Shown: in pieces, positions 7,859 through 15,763 of the stretch
How positions within the stretch are numbered: the stretch's first letter is position 1
Layout of the letters: every line of letters begins with the position of its first letter
NCBI RefSeq assembly: GCF_000186345.1
Contig: NC_014962.1
Location: 3,748,450 to 3,812,449 of the forward strand
Direction of reading: 5' to 3'
Source: Isosphaera pallida ATCC 43644
GTDB taxonomy: Bacteria > Planctomycetota > Planctomycetia > Isosphaerales > Isosphaeraceae
DNA: 64,000 bases
Translations under genes and position numbers: made by a program
The notes under the pieces: generated by a model
What the model saw: only the letters and a program-made list of their open reading frames with translations
Database searches by the model: none
Told to the model about the DNA's origin: nothing

Positions 7859-9766
7859 TCAGTCGTTGACCTTGAAGGGCTTGACCGAGCGGACTGCCAC
7901 CCTGGTCCCCAAACGCAGCTTTTCGGGGGTGTCCAGCTTGTCCAGATAGGAGGTCCGCAGCGCCGAGAGCCAACGCAGTTCGCGCCCTTTGTAGCTGATG
8001 TGGACATGAATCAAGATGGGGCCAGGATAACTCAACCCGGAATGAAGTGAGCCGGGCACTTGGTCGTTGGTGCCGATGCGGATGTAGGCTAGCCCCATAG
8101 CGTGGGCGAAGGCCGCATAGTCGATTGGGGCGAGCTGGGTGGCGGTGGTGCGACGGTAAAGCGGTTGTTGGAGCATTTGCATGTAGTGATACGCACCATC
8201 GTCCAGCACCAGGAATTTGACCGGCAGCCCTTCGCGGGCGGCGGTGGAGGTTTCGAGGCCGGACATCAGGAAGCAGCCGTCGCCCGCCACCGAAATGACC
8301 CGGACCTCGGGGCGCACCGCTTGGGCAGCGATCGCCGCGGGAATGCTCCAGCCCATGCTTTGATTGTCCGAAGGGGCGAAATAGCGCCGGGGACCGGGCA
8401 CCCAAAGCGACTCGGCCGCCCAGTGGGTCGAGGCCGTCACATCGAGATAGATTAAATCCTCGGGATGAAGCTGTCGGCGAAGCTCGACGAACAGCCGCAT
8501 GGGATCGACCGCCTGGGTGATCTCGGTCGCCTCGTGACACGCGCGGTCCAACGCCCGGTCCTGGGCGATGCGGCGACGCAAGCCGGGGTCGTCCTCGCGG
8601 CGGATCGCCGCCGAATCGCTCAGCAGACGTTCGAGAAAACGCCCGGAGTCGGCGTGGACCGCCACGTCGGCGGCCACGTTGCGGCCCAGGTTGGCTGGTT
8701 CCGCGTCAACATGGATGACTCGGCGAATCGGGGGAATCGAATAATTCGCAGTGCTGACTTCCGAGTACTTCACGCCGATGGCCAGCACGGTGTCCACCTT
8801 GCGGAAGGCGTTCTCGGCGGTTCGGGTGCCAAAACGTCCATAGCCCCAGCCGACCGCCAAGGGGTGCCGATCGTCCAGGGCCCCTTTGCCACTGACCGAG
8901 GTGGCCACGGGAGCCTGGAGGGTCTCGGCGACTGCCCGGAGCAATTCAGGGTGGTCGTGGCACCCCATGCCTGCATAGATGCCCACTCGTCCCGAGCGGC
9001 TTGGGTCGGCGAGCAACCCTAGGGCGTGGCGATAGGCCGCCTCGTCGAGGGGCCGTGGCAACGGAGCGGGAAGCTCGCCCTGATAGCACCAGACGTCGCG
9101 ATACAAATCAAACGGGATGACCACCGCAACTGGCCCCGGTTCGCCAGCGCGTGCAACCTGGAACGCCTGATGGATCGCCAGAGGGATTCGTGAGACGTGC
9201 CGAACCTCCAGCACCAGTTTGCAAACCGGACGCAGCAACGCAGCCGTCGGCAGCGCGTGGACCTGAAAGGCCCGAGCGTTCGGACCGTGGGCAATGTCGG
9301 TGACCAAACCCACCAACGGCACGCTGTCCAAACGCGCCTCGCCGATGCCGGTCAGCGAGTTGGTCAAGCCCGGTCCCGGAATGACCGCGAAGACCCCCAC
9401 GCGACCTGTGGCCCGCGCCGCGCCGTCGGCCATGACGCTGGCGGAGAACTCATGGGTGCAAAGCAGATAAGGCAGCCGCTTGCTCTTCATGGCATCCCAC
9501 AAGTCGTTGTTCTGAGCGCCCGGGATGCCGAAGACGCATGGCGTCCCCTCCAGCATCAACGCTTCCACCGCGGCAGCCGCTCCAGTCATACGACCGCACA
9601 CGCCGACCCCGACCTGCGATCCGCTCGGCTCCGCCCGAAGCACCGCTGGGATCGGAGGAAGGTCAAAGGGGTACGACTGAGGATGCTGACCTTCGGTCCG
9701 GGTCGCGGCCAGTCCACCGACTGCGCCGATGACTCCCAATGCCGTCCGTCGCGTCACGTTTCGCAC
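7859..9766 (-). CDS. ThDP-dependent acetolactate-synthase-like enzyme with Tat signal
   Basis: A 635-residue member of the acetolactate synthase/benzoylformate decarboxylase superfamily. It has the N-terminal Pyr domain with catalytic glutamate E106 (CTHEFSASVMADGAAR), a central domain, and a C-terminal PP domain with the ThDP-Mg motif GDGCFLMSG (GDG 495-497) ending in LDDG (521-524). The order and length match the family, and nothing catalytic is missing. The unusual part is the N terminus, MRNVTRRTALG plus a hydrophobic stretch, which reads as a twin-arginine export signal. The GTG at 9766 has GGAG nine bases upstream. The substrate cannot be assigned, and no ilvN-type subunit is nearby. 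Confidence 0.85.
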   Translation of the reverse strand: MRNVTRRTALGVIGAVGGLAATRTEGQHPQSYPFDLPPIPAVLRAEPSGSQVGVGVCGRMTGAAAAVEALMLEGTPCVFGIPGAQNNDLWDAMKSKRLPYLLCTHEFSASVMADGAARATGRVGVFAVIPGPGLTNSLTGIGEARLDSVPLVGLVTDIAHGPNARAFQVHALPTAALLRPVCKLVLEVRHVSRIPLAIHQAFQVARAGEPGPVAVVIPFDLYRDVWCYQGELPAPLPRPLDEAAYRHALGLLADPSRSGRVGIYAGMGCHDHPELLRAVAETLQAPVATSVSGKGALDDRHPLAVGWGYGRFGTRTAENAFRKVDTVLAIGVKYSEVSTANYSIPPIRRVIHVDAEPANLGRNVAADVAVHADSGRFLERLLSDSAAIRREDDPGLRRRIAQDRALDRACHEATEITQAVDPMRLFVELRRQLHPEDLIYLDVTASTHWAAESLWVPGPRRYFAPSDNQSMGWSIPAAIAAQAVRPEVRVISVAGDGCFLMSGLETSTAAREGLPVKFLVLDDGAYHYMQMLQQPLYRRTTATQLAPIDYAAFAHAMGLAYIRIGTNDQVPGSLHSGLSYPGPILIHVHISYKGRELRWLSALRTSYLDKLDTPEKLRLGTRVAVRSVKPFKVND

Positions 9767-9970
9767 GAGTCCGATCTCCTTTGGTTTAAGGGTCGTCGCC
9801 GGTTGAATCGGATCGACCCGGCGAGATGATTCAGAACGGTTTTCTCTGAGCGATTGGGGTTCTCGGTGTAGTCGTCACAATTGGTAAACTCAGGGTAAGG
9901 GGAGTCGGGAGGTTTCACGCCCCGCCCGCGCTCGCAACCCTGCCGACGCCGAGAATCCCGCCGATTCGAT

Positions 9971-9999
9971 TTGGAGTCGGACCGTTTGAGTCCTACAAT
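9971..9999 (+). promoter_or_regulatory. Candidate promoter of the ABC exporter operon
   Basis: TTGGAG (9971-9976) and TACAAT (9994-9999) are separated by 17 bases and lie about 60 bases before the ATG at 10059. The -10 matches five of six consensus bases; the -35 is weak. Confidence 0.4.
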
Positions 10000-10058
10000 C
10001 GACCCGTGGGCGCTACAACGCCGCTCGCGGGAACCGTCACGGGAGGGAGTTCGTCGCC

Positions 10059-11126
10059 ATGCCGATCATCGAGGCGCGGAGGTTGACCAAAACCTACCGC
10101 GTGGCTCAGAAGCGGGAGGGGCTTCGGGGAGCATTGCGAGGGCTTTGGCGGCGGGAATACCGTGAGGTCCACGCGGTCGAAGAGGTCTCTTTCACGATCG
10201 AACCTGGCGAGATGGTGGCGTTCCTTGGACCTAATGGCGCGGGCAAAACCACCACCCTCAAAATGCTCTCCGGCCTGATCCATCCCACCTCGGGCGACGC
10301 CAGCGTGCTGGGGTATCGCCCCTGGTTGCGGGAGGACGGGTTCCGTCGCCGTATCTCGTTGGTGATGGGACAAAAAAACCAACTGTGGTGGGATCTGCCG
10401 GCCGCGGACAGCTTCGCGCTGCATCGCGAGATTTACGGCATTCCTCACAACCAGTACCGCCGAACCCTGGGCGAACTCGTCGAGCTGCTCGGGGTGGGTG
10501 GTCTGACCCGTCAGGCGGTGCGCGAGTTGTCGTTGGGCGAACGGATGAAGATGGAGTTGATTGCCGCCCTGCTTCACCAGCCCGACGTGCTGTTGCTGGA
10601 CGAACCGACGATCGGCCTGGATGTGGTGGCGCAGGTGGCCATTCAGCAATGTTTGCGCGATTACCACGCCCGCCGCAAGGTAACCGTGTTGTTGACCAGT
10701 CACTACATGCGCGACGTGGAGGCGCTTTGCCGGCGGGTTTTGGTCATCAATCATGGTCGGATTGTGGCCGACGACCCGTTGGAGCGAATCGTGGCCCGCT
10801 TTGACAATGAAAAGACAGTGCGATTGAGGTTCGCCGAAACTGCCCCGCCCAGAGATCATCTGGAGCGTCACGGTGACGTTCTCAAACGCGAGGGGCCCGA
10901 AGTGGAACTCAAGGTGGAACGCGACCGCGTCGCCGCGACCTTGGCCGATTTGCTCGATCGTTACGTCGTGCTGGACGTGGGGGTCACCGACCCTCCCTTA
11001 GAGGCGATCATCGCGCGGATGTTCCGCGAGAGCCGTCCCCGCACCCACGCCGACGACACGACCAACGCCGTTCAATCCCCGCCTAGTTCAGGAGCGCGCG
11101 ACCATGCCGCGGTCCAGCTCGCTTGA
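10059..11126 (+). CDS. ABC-2 exporter ATP-binding protein
   Basis: The 355-residue ATPase has Walker A GPNGAGKTT (57-65), Q-loop Q105, signature LSLGE (157-161) and Walker B LLLDEP (178-183). The LSLGERMK variant of the signature is typical of ATPases that serve ABC-2 type exporters. The last 100 residues form a separate regulatory tail. GGGAG lies ten bases before the ATG. It overlaps the first permease gene by 23 bases, and that permease overlaps the second, so the three genes form one translationally coupled operon. The transported substrate is unknown. Confidence 0.92.
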   Translation: MPIIEARRLTKTYRVAQKREGLRGALRGLWRREYREVHAVEEVSFTIEPGEMVAFLGPNGAGKTTTLKMLSGLIHPTSGDASVLGYRPWLREDGFRRRISLVMGQKNQLWWDLPAADSFALHREIYGIPHNQYRRTLGELVELLGVGGLTRQAVRELSLGERMKMELIAALLHQPDVLLLDEPTIGLDVVAQVAIQQCLRDYHARRKVTVLLTSHYMRDVEALCRRVLVINHGRIVADDPLERIVARFDNEKTVRLRFAETAPPRDHLERHGDVLKREGPEVELKVERDRVAATLADLLDRYVVLDVGVTDPPLEAIIARMFRESRPRTHADDTTNAVQSPPSSGARDHAAVQLA

Positions 11127-12018
11127 GTCGTCGGCCACGTCGGATTGCTCCCCGACCTGGGCCGCGCCCAGCCGTTGGACACGCAGTGTGGCGATTGTGA
11201 ACAAGTATTTCTGGGTCTTCCGCGTCACCTTGGCCGAACGCTTGACCTACCGGGTTGATTTCTTGCTCACCAGCATCTTCCGCTTTCTTCCCCTAGTGAC
11301 CACGGTGTTACTCTGGGGCGCGATTTACCAGGGTTCGGGTCGCCAGGAACTGGGCGGCGGTTCAGAGGGAGTCGCTTTTACTTATCGAGAGATGATTGCC
11401 TATTTGCTTTTGGTTCAGGTCAGCCGAACCTTTTCCAGCATGCCCAACCTCGCTACCGGGGTGGCCCGCGAGATTCGGGATGGCTCGCTCAAGCGCTATT
11501 TGATCCAACCGCTCGACTTGGTTGGTTACCATCTCATGCATCGTCTGGCCCACAAACTCTCCTACATGATGGTGGCGGTGGTCCCCTACGCCGCGATCTT
11601 CTGGCTTTGCCGAGACTTCTTCGAGGGTTGGCCGCCGCCGGAGGTGATCGTTGCTTGGGTAGTGTCGCTGGGGTTGGCCTTGGTTTTGGGTTACCTGATC
11701 GAGTTGAGCGTGGGCTTGATCGCCTTCTGGATGCTGGAAATCACCTCGATCCTTTATATTTTTATGACGATCAATTTCTTCGTGTCCGGTCACATGCTGC
11801 CGCTGGACCTGTTGCCCGCAGGCTGGAGCGGGTTGCTCAAGGCGTTGCCGTTTTCCTACCTGGCTTATTTCCCGGCGGCCGTCTTTCTCGGTAAGGTCGC
11901 GGCTCAGGAGTTGCCGCTTGGCCTGGCGATGGGCTTGGCCTGGATCGTGGTCTTCTGGGTGTTGGTTCGGTTGCTGCTGGGCCGTGGGTTGCGACGCTAC
12001 AGCGCATATGGAGGTTGA
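11104..12018 (+). CDS. ABC-2 exporter permease, first subunit
   Basis: A 304-residue integral membrane protein with about six hydrophobic helices, for example FLPLVTTVLLWGAIY and WIVVFWVLVRLLLG. The motif REIRDGSLKRYLIQPLDL is typical of the ABC-2 permeases that come in pairs (DUF990-like). The start at 11104 is supported by AGGAG at 11090-11094, nine bases upstream, inside the ATPase gene. It probably pairs with the next gene to form the membrane channel. Confidence 0.88.
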   Translation: MPRSSSLESSATSDCSPTWAAPSRWTRSVAIVNKYFWVFRVTLAERLTYRVDFLLTSIFRFLPLVTTVLLWGAIYQGSGRQELGGGSEGVAFTYREMIAYLLLVQVSRTFSSMPNLATGVAREIRDGSLKRYLIQPLDLVGYHLMHRLAHKLSYMMVAVVPYAAIFWLCRDFFEGWPPPEVIVAWVVSLGLALVLGYLIELSVGLIAFWMLEITSILYIFMTINFFVSGHMLPLDLLPAGWSGLLKALPFSYLAYFPAAVFLGKVAAQELPLGLAMGLAWIVVFWVLVRLLLGRGLRRYSAYGG

Positions 12019-12922
12019 AACCGAGTCCATGACCATGACCATGCATCAATCCCCCTCGGTCGATCCCGAGCGGTTCGGGGTCCAAACGGACGCGGCCGAT
12101 AGGTCGGGGCGGGTGGGCGGTCTGGGACGATACCCGCGATTGCTGGGGGCGATGCTGCGGTTCAGCCTGACCCATGAGATGGCGTTCCGGGCCAACTTTT
12201 TGATCAAGGTGTTGGTCGAAGTGATCTGGTTGGGCATCCTCTTGATCTTTTATCGAACTGTGTTTGCCCAAACCGACCTTGTTGGCGGCTGGAACCAGTC
12301 GCAATACCTGTTCTTCGTAGGCTGCTTCTTTGCCCTCAATGGTCTGGTCGAGGCGTTCTTTCTAGAGAGTTGTCAGGAGTTGAGCGACCTGATTCGCACG
12401 GGCGACCTCGACTCGTTGCTGCTCAAACCCATTGACGAGCAGTTTCTCATCAGCATCCGTCGGTTCGACTGGGGCACAGTGCCCAACGTGGCGATGGGAG
12501 CCGGGGTCATGCTGTCCGGTTTAAGCGGGCTGGATTCTCCACCAAACGCGGCGGCGGTCGCCGCTTTTGTCGTCACGTTCATTTGTGGCTTGATCCTTTC
12601 CTACTCGTTTCTAATTGCCATTGCGTCTTGTTCGGTGTGGATGATTCGCAACCAGGGGTTGTTGGAAATCTGGTGGTTGGTCTCCAACCTGGTTCGCCAC
12701 CCCCGCGAGATTTACAAAGGACCCTGGGGGGAACCGCTCGGCTGGTTTTTAACCTTCGTCGCGCCGTTCCTCCTGATTGTGCATGTGCCGGCCTCGAGCA
12801 TGGTCCGCGTCTTGGATTGGAATTTGGTGGGGTACACCGTGGCCGCAACCGTGGTGGTGTTTCTGGTCAGCCGTCGTCTCTTCAGATGGTCGATCCGTCA
12901 TTATCGCAGCGCCGGCGGCTAA
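12008..12922 (+). CDS. ABC-2 exporter permease, second subunit
   Basis: A 304-residue membrane protein with about six helices and the paralogous motif LIRTGDLDSLLLKPID, matching the first permease (REIRDGSLKRYLIQP). The N-terminal 40 residues are hydrophilic. ATG 12008 overlaps the previous stop by 11 bases; ATG 12029 is an alternative, and neither has an ideal ribosome binding site. Together with the ATPase it should form a heterodimeric exporter. Confidence 0.87.
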   Translation: MEVETESMTMTMHQSPSVDPERFGVQTDAADRSGRVGGLGRYPRLLGAMLRFSLTHEMAFRANFLIKVLVEVIWLGILLIFYRTVFAQTDLVGGWNQSQYLFFVGCFFALNGLVEAFFLESCQELSDLIRTGDLDSLLLKPIDEQFLISIRRFDWGTVPNVAMGAGVMLSGLSGLDSPPNAAAVAAFVVTFICGLILSYSFLIAIASCSVWMIRNQGLLEIWWLVSNLVRHPREIYKGPWGEPLGWFLTFVAPFLLIVHVPASSMVRVLDWNLVGYTVAATVVVFLVSRRLFRWSIRHYRSAGG

Positions 12923-12999
12923 CCTGGTTGGATGTCAAACTTGCCCTGCAACCGCGGTGCCGCGTCGCTTCGTTGCTTCCCACCCGACCCTCGAACCCG

Positions 13000-14517
13000 A
13001 TGGCCATGATGAATCCCTCTCCTGAAGCTCTCGCCGCTCTGCTGAAACGCTGTGGAACCCCTTTGTCCGACGAGGCGATTGGACGGCTTTGGCGTTATCA
13101 TCGGCTGCTCCGCGCGGCCAATCCCGAACTGAATTTGACCCGCATCCATCAATTTGAGAACATGGTTCTCAAACATTATGTCGATAGCTTACTGGTCACG
13201 CGGTTCGAGGCGCTGCCCACGCCGCTGATCGACATGGGAACCGGGCCGGGTCTGCCAGGGGTGCCGCTCAAGCTGGCGAGGCCGGAGTTGGAGTTGATCT
13301 TGGCCGAACCCCGTGGCGCGCGGGTGGAATTTTTGGAACGGGTGGTGGCCGAGTTGGGTCTGGAAGGCGTCGAGGTTCATCCCGGCAAGATTACCCGACG
13401 CTACGATCGTCCCACGCGCGGGGTGATCACCCGCGCGGTGGCCTCGATTCCAGAGACTTTGGAACGGGTGGCCCGTTGTCTGGTCCCCGATGGCCGAATG
13501 CTGTTCATGAAGGGGCCGGAGTGCGACGACGAAATCGCCGAGGCCCACCAAACCCATCGAACCTGGTTCACTCTGGTCAACGATCATCACTACGACATTC
13601 CTGGCACCGAGCATCGCCGCCGTTTGGTGGTCTATCGTCGAACCTCCGCCCCGGTGGTCTTCGATGCTTTGAAGGGTAGCGACGGAGAGGACGCCACGGC
13701 ATCAGCGCTGGTGGATCGACCTGTCCGCGACATCGCCCGGCCACACAACGCGACGTTCAAGGACTGGCGGACCCTTCTGAAAGGTTCGGGTCTGCGCAAA
13801 CGGGGCGAGGCGCTGGTGGCGGGGCGTCGGATCGTGGCCGAGATGTTGGCGTGCCGTCCTGAGTTGGCGTTGGGTTGGGTCACTGGTCCCCAGGGCCCTG
13901 CCCCGCCTGAGAGACCTGCGGGCTTGACTTGGTGGCGTCTGACCAAACCGTTGCTGGCCGAACTCGACCTCTTCGGCACCGGCGGCCCGTTGCTCTGGAT
14001 TCGTCTGCCCGACATTCCCCAATACGACCCCCATGAAGCCTGGCCGGAAGGCTGCACCTTGGTGCTGCCGTTCCAGGACCCCGAGAACATCGGCGCAGCG
14101 CTGCGGTCGGCCCTGGCGTTCGGGGTGGGGCGGGTGATTCTCACCCGTGAGGCGGCTCATCCGTTCCATCCCAAAGCGCTTCGCGCCGGGGGGCCGGCGG
14201 CAGCGCGTCTGGAACTGCGGTTCGGCCCCGCGTTGGCCGATCTGTGCGGTCGGGAGCAATTTGCGGTTCCCCGGCTCGCCCTGGACCGCGACCCCGCCTC
14301 GCCCCGGTTGGATCAGGCCGATTGGCCAGCGCGGTTCGCTCTGATCGCGGGTCTGGAGGGCCCGGGGTTGGCGGGAATCGCCACCAATTGGCTTCAACGC
14401 CGACGCATTCCCATGAGTCCCCGAATCGAATCGCTCAACGCGGCCGTTTCGGTCGCGGTGGCGCTTTACGAGTGGCGGCGCGGCCAGCCGGCCGATTGGG
14501 TGGCCAACCTGGCTTGA
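13000..14517 (+). CDS. rsmG: RsmG - SPOUT (TrmH-type) methyltransferase fusion
   Basis: One 505-residue chain carries two RNA methyltransferases. Residues about 1-215 are RsmG (GidB), the class I enzyme that makes m7G527 in 16S rRNA: NLTRIHQFENMVLKHYVDS, then the SAM motif LIDMGTGPGLPG. Residues about 250-500 are a SpoU/TrmH-family SPOUT domain with all three motifs: PFQDPENIGAALRSA (with the catalytic Arg), the RAGGPAAARL region, and IAGLEGPGL...IPMSPRIESLNAAVS. SPOUT enzymes usually 2'-O-methylate tRNA or rRNA. RsmG alone is about 210 residues. The reading frame is unbroken across the junction. ATG 13000 is chosen from three close ATGs; no strong ribosome binding site is visible. Confidence 0.88.
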   Translation: MAMMNPSPEALAALLKRCGTPLSDEAIGRLWRYHRLLRAANPELNLTRIHQFENMVLKHYVDSLLVTRFEALPTPLIDMGTGPGLPGVPLKLARPELELILAEPRGARVEFLERVVAELGLEGVEVHPGKITRRYDRPTRGVITRAVASIPETLERVARCLVPDGRMLFMKGPECDDEIAEAHQTHRTWFTLVNDHHYDIPGTEHRRRLVVYRRTSAPVVFDALKGSDGEDATASALVDRPVRDIARPHNATFKDWRTLLKGSGLRKRGEALVAGRRIVAEMLACRPELALGWVTGPQGPAPPERPAGLTWWRLTKPLLAELDLFGTGGPLLWIRLPDIPQYDPHEAWPEGCTLVLPFQDPENIGAALRSALAFGVGRVILTREAAHPFHPKALRAGGPAAARLELRFGPALADLCGREQFAVPRLALDRDPASPRLDQADWPARFALIAGLEGPGLAGIATNWLQRRRIPMSPRIESLNAAVSVAVALYEWRRGQPADWVANLA

Positions 14518-14902
14518 CTTGGCGGTCGTTGTGGATGCGTGACCAGAATCGATTGTCAATCTAAGCTAAGCTCCGTCCAGCATGCCGCGCCTGGATTGAC
14601 GGCGATTCGATGGGATTGCCAACGTCGCGGCGATCGGTTCGAATGGAGAGGCTTGGCAAGGACGTTCGGGATCCCCCGACCCGTCGCTTGCTCCGTCTCG
14701 AACTGGAGAGTGGCCCGCGACCTACAGACCCTGGCGTCCGCACCGTTCGGGCTATAACACGAGAACTAATTGTCATTTGTTCTTTTCCACTCCACTCACG
14801 CAGGAGACCGTGGTTCCCCGCCGATCCGAGTCGATCCAACCCCACTCGACCACCCAGGTTCGATTCGATTCGTCTCGTCGCGGCCGACCCGACGACACAA
14901 TC
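14518..14902. other. Intergenic region with weak promoter-like signals
   Basis: No supportable gene. GTCAATC (14555-14561) and GATTGAC (14594-14600) form a long-loop inverted repeat that may act as terminator of the fusion gene. TATAAC at 14753-14758 is a possible -10 box for the downstream phosphoesterase, without a good -35. Confidence 0.45.
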
Positions 14903-15673
14903 ATGCGCATCCTAGTGGTGTCCGATCTCCACGGCAATGCTCCGGCGTTGCGGGCCATTCTCGAACGTGAGCGGTTCGATCTGGCGCTCAACGCGGGCGA
15001 TCTTGTCGATTACGGCCCCTTTCCCGCCGAATGTGTCCGTTGGTCGATGAGTCACTGTGCCTACACCGTTCGGGGCAACCACGATCACGGTGTCGCTCAG
15101 AATGTCGAGGTCGTGGGCGACCACGGCTACCGATATCTGACTCGGATCGCCCGTCCGTTCATGTGGCCCGACCTAGGGCCCCGCGAGCGTCGCTATCTGT
15201 TGGAACTGCCGTTGACCCTACGGATCGACCTCGACGGTCTGCGCATCCTCATGGTCCACGGCACGCCGCGCGATCCGCTAGATGAGTACGTCATGGGGCT
15301 GGTCGAGCCCTGGACAGCGCGTTTGAGGGACTACAAGGACATCGACTTAGCGATCGTGGGTCACACCCATCATCAATTTCTGCTTGATCTTGGCGAGAAA
15401 CGGGTGCTGAATCCCGGCAGCGTCGGCCAACCCCGCGACGGCGATCCTCGCGCCGCCTACGCGATTATCGAGGATGGCTGCATTCAGCTCCATCGCGTGG
15501 AGTATCCCATCGAGCAAACCCTGGCGGGCTACGAGGCGCTTGGGCTGCCTGAGAAGGCTAATCAGCTATTCCGCGAGTCGTTGACCCACGGCCGCCTCAG
15601 CCCGCCACCCCGCGTACCCACGGAATCGTCTCCCCAAGCGTTGCCTGCTATGCCGCCGTCGGGAGAGTCTTGA
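14903..15673 (+). CDS. Calcineurin-like metallophosphoesterase (paralog 1)
   Basis: A 256-residue protein with the complete dimetal site of the YfcE/MJ0936-type phosphodiesterases: SDLHGN, GDLVDYG, GNHDHG, VHGTPRDPL and GHTHHQ. It ends with the family signature [17 protein letters not shown]. The C-terminal 30 residues are Pro/Ser-rich and probably disordered. No signal peptide is present. A paralog lies at 24042 and shares the same end motif. The natural substrate is unknown; cyclic nucleotides or protein phosphoesters are typical for the family. Confidence 0.9.
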   Translation: MRILVVSDLHGNAPALRAILERERFDLALNAGDLVDYGPFPAECVRWSMSHCAYTVRGNHDHGVAQNVEVVGDHGYRYLTRIARPFMWPDLGPRERRYLLELPLTLRIDLDGLRILMVHGTPRDPLDEYVMGLVEPWTARLRDYKDIDLAIVGHTHHQFLLDLGEKRVLNPGSVGQPRDGDPRAAYAIIEDGCIQLHRVEYPIEQTLAGYEALGLPEKANQLFRESLTHGRLSPPPRVPTESSPQALPAMPPSGES

Positions 15674-15728
15674 GTTTGAACGCGGTGACGGGTCGATTCA
15701 GGAACGTTTACATGAGTAGCAATCCCCG

Positions 15729-15756
15729 TCGAGCCGAGGGTAGGATGAAGGCTCGA
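15729..15756. terminator. 7-bp hairpin between convergent genes
   Basis: TCGAGCC (15729-15735) and GGCTCGA (15750-15756) form a stem with a 14-base loop between the ends of the phosphoesterase and the S9 peptidase genes. There is no U-tract; the role is inferred from position. Confidence 0.35.
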
Positions 15757-15763
15757 GTGGCGC

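Noticed and set aside
12583-12999. In-frame extension of the RsmG fusion gene
   Set aside because: It overlaps the second ABC permease gene and its translation is not similar to RsmG, which begins near 13000.
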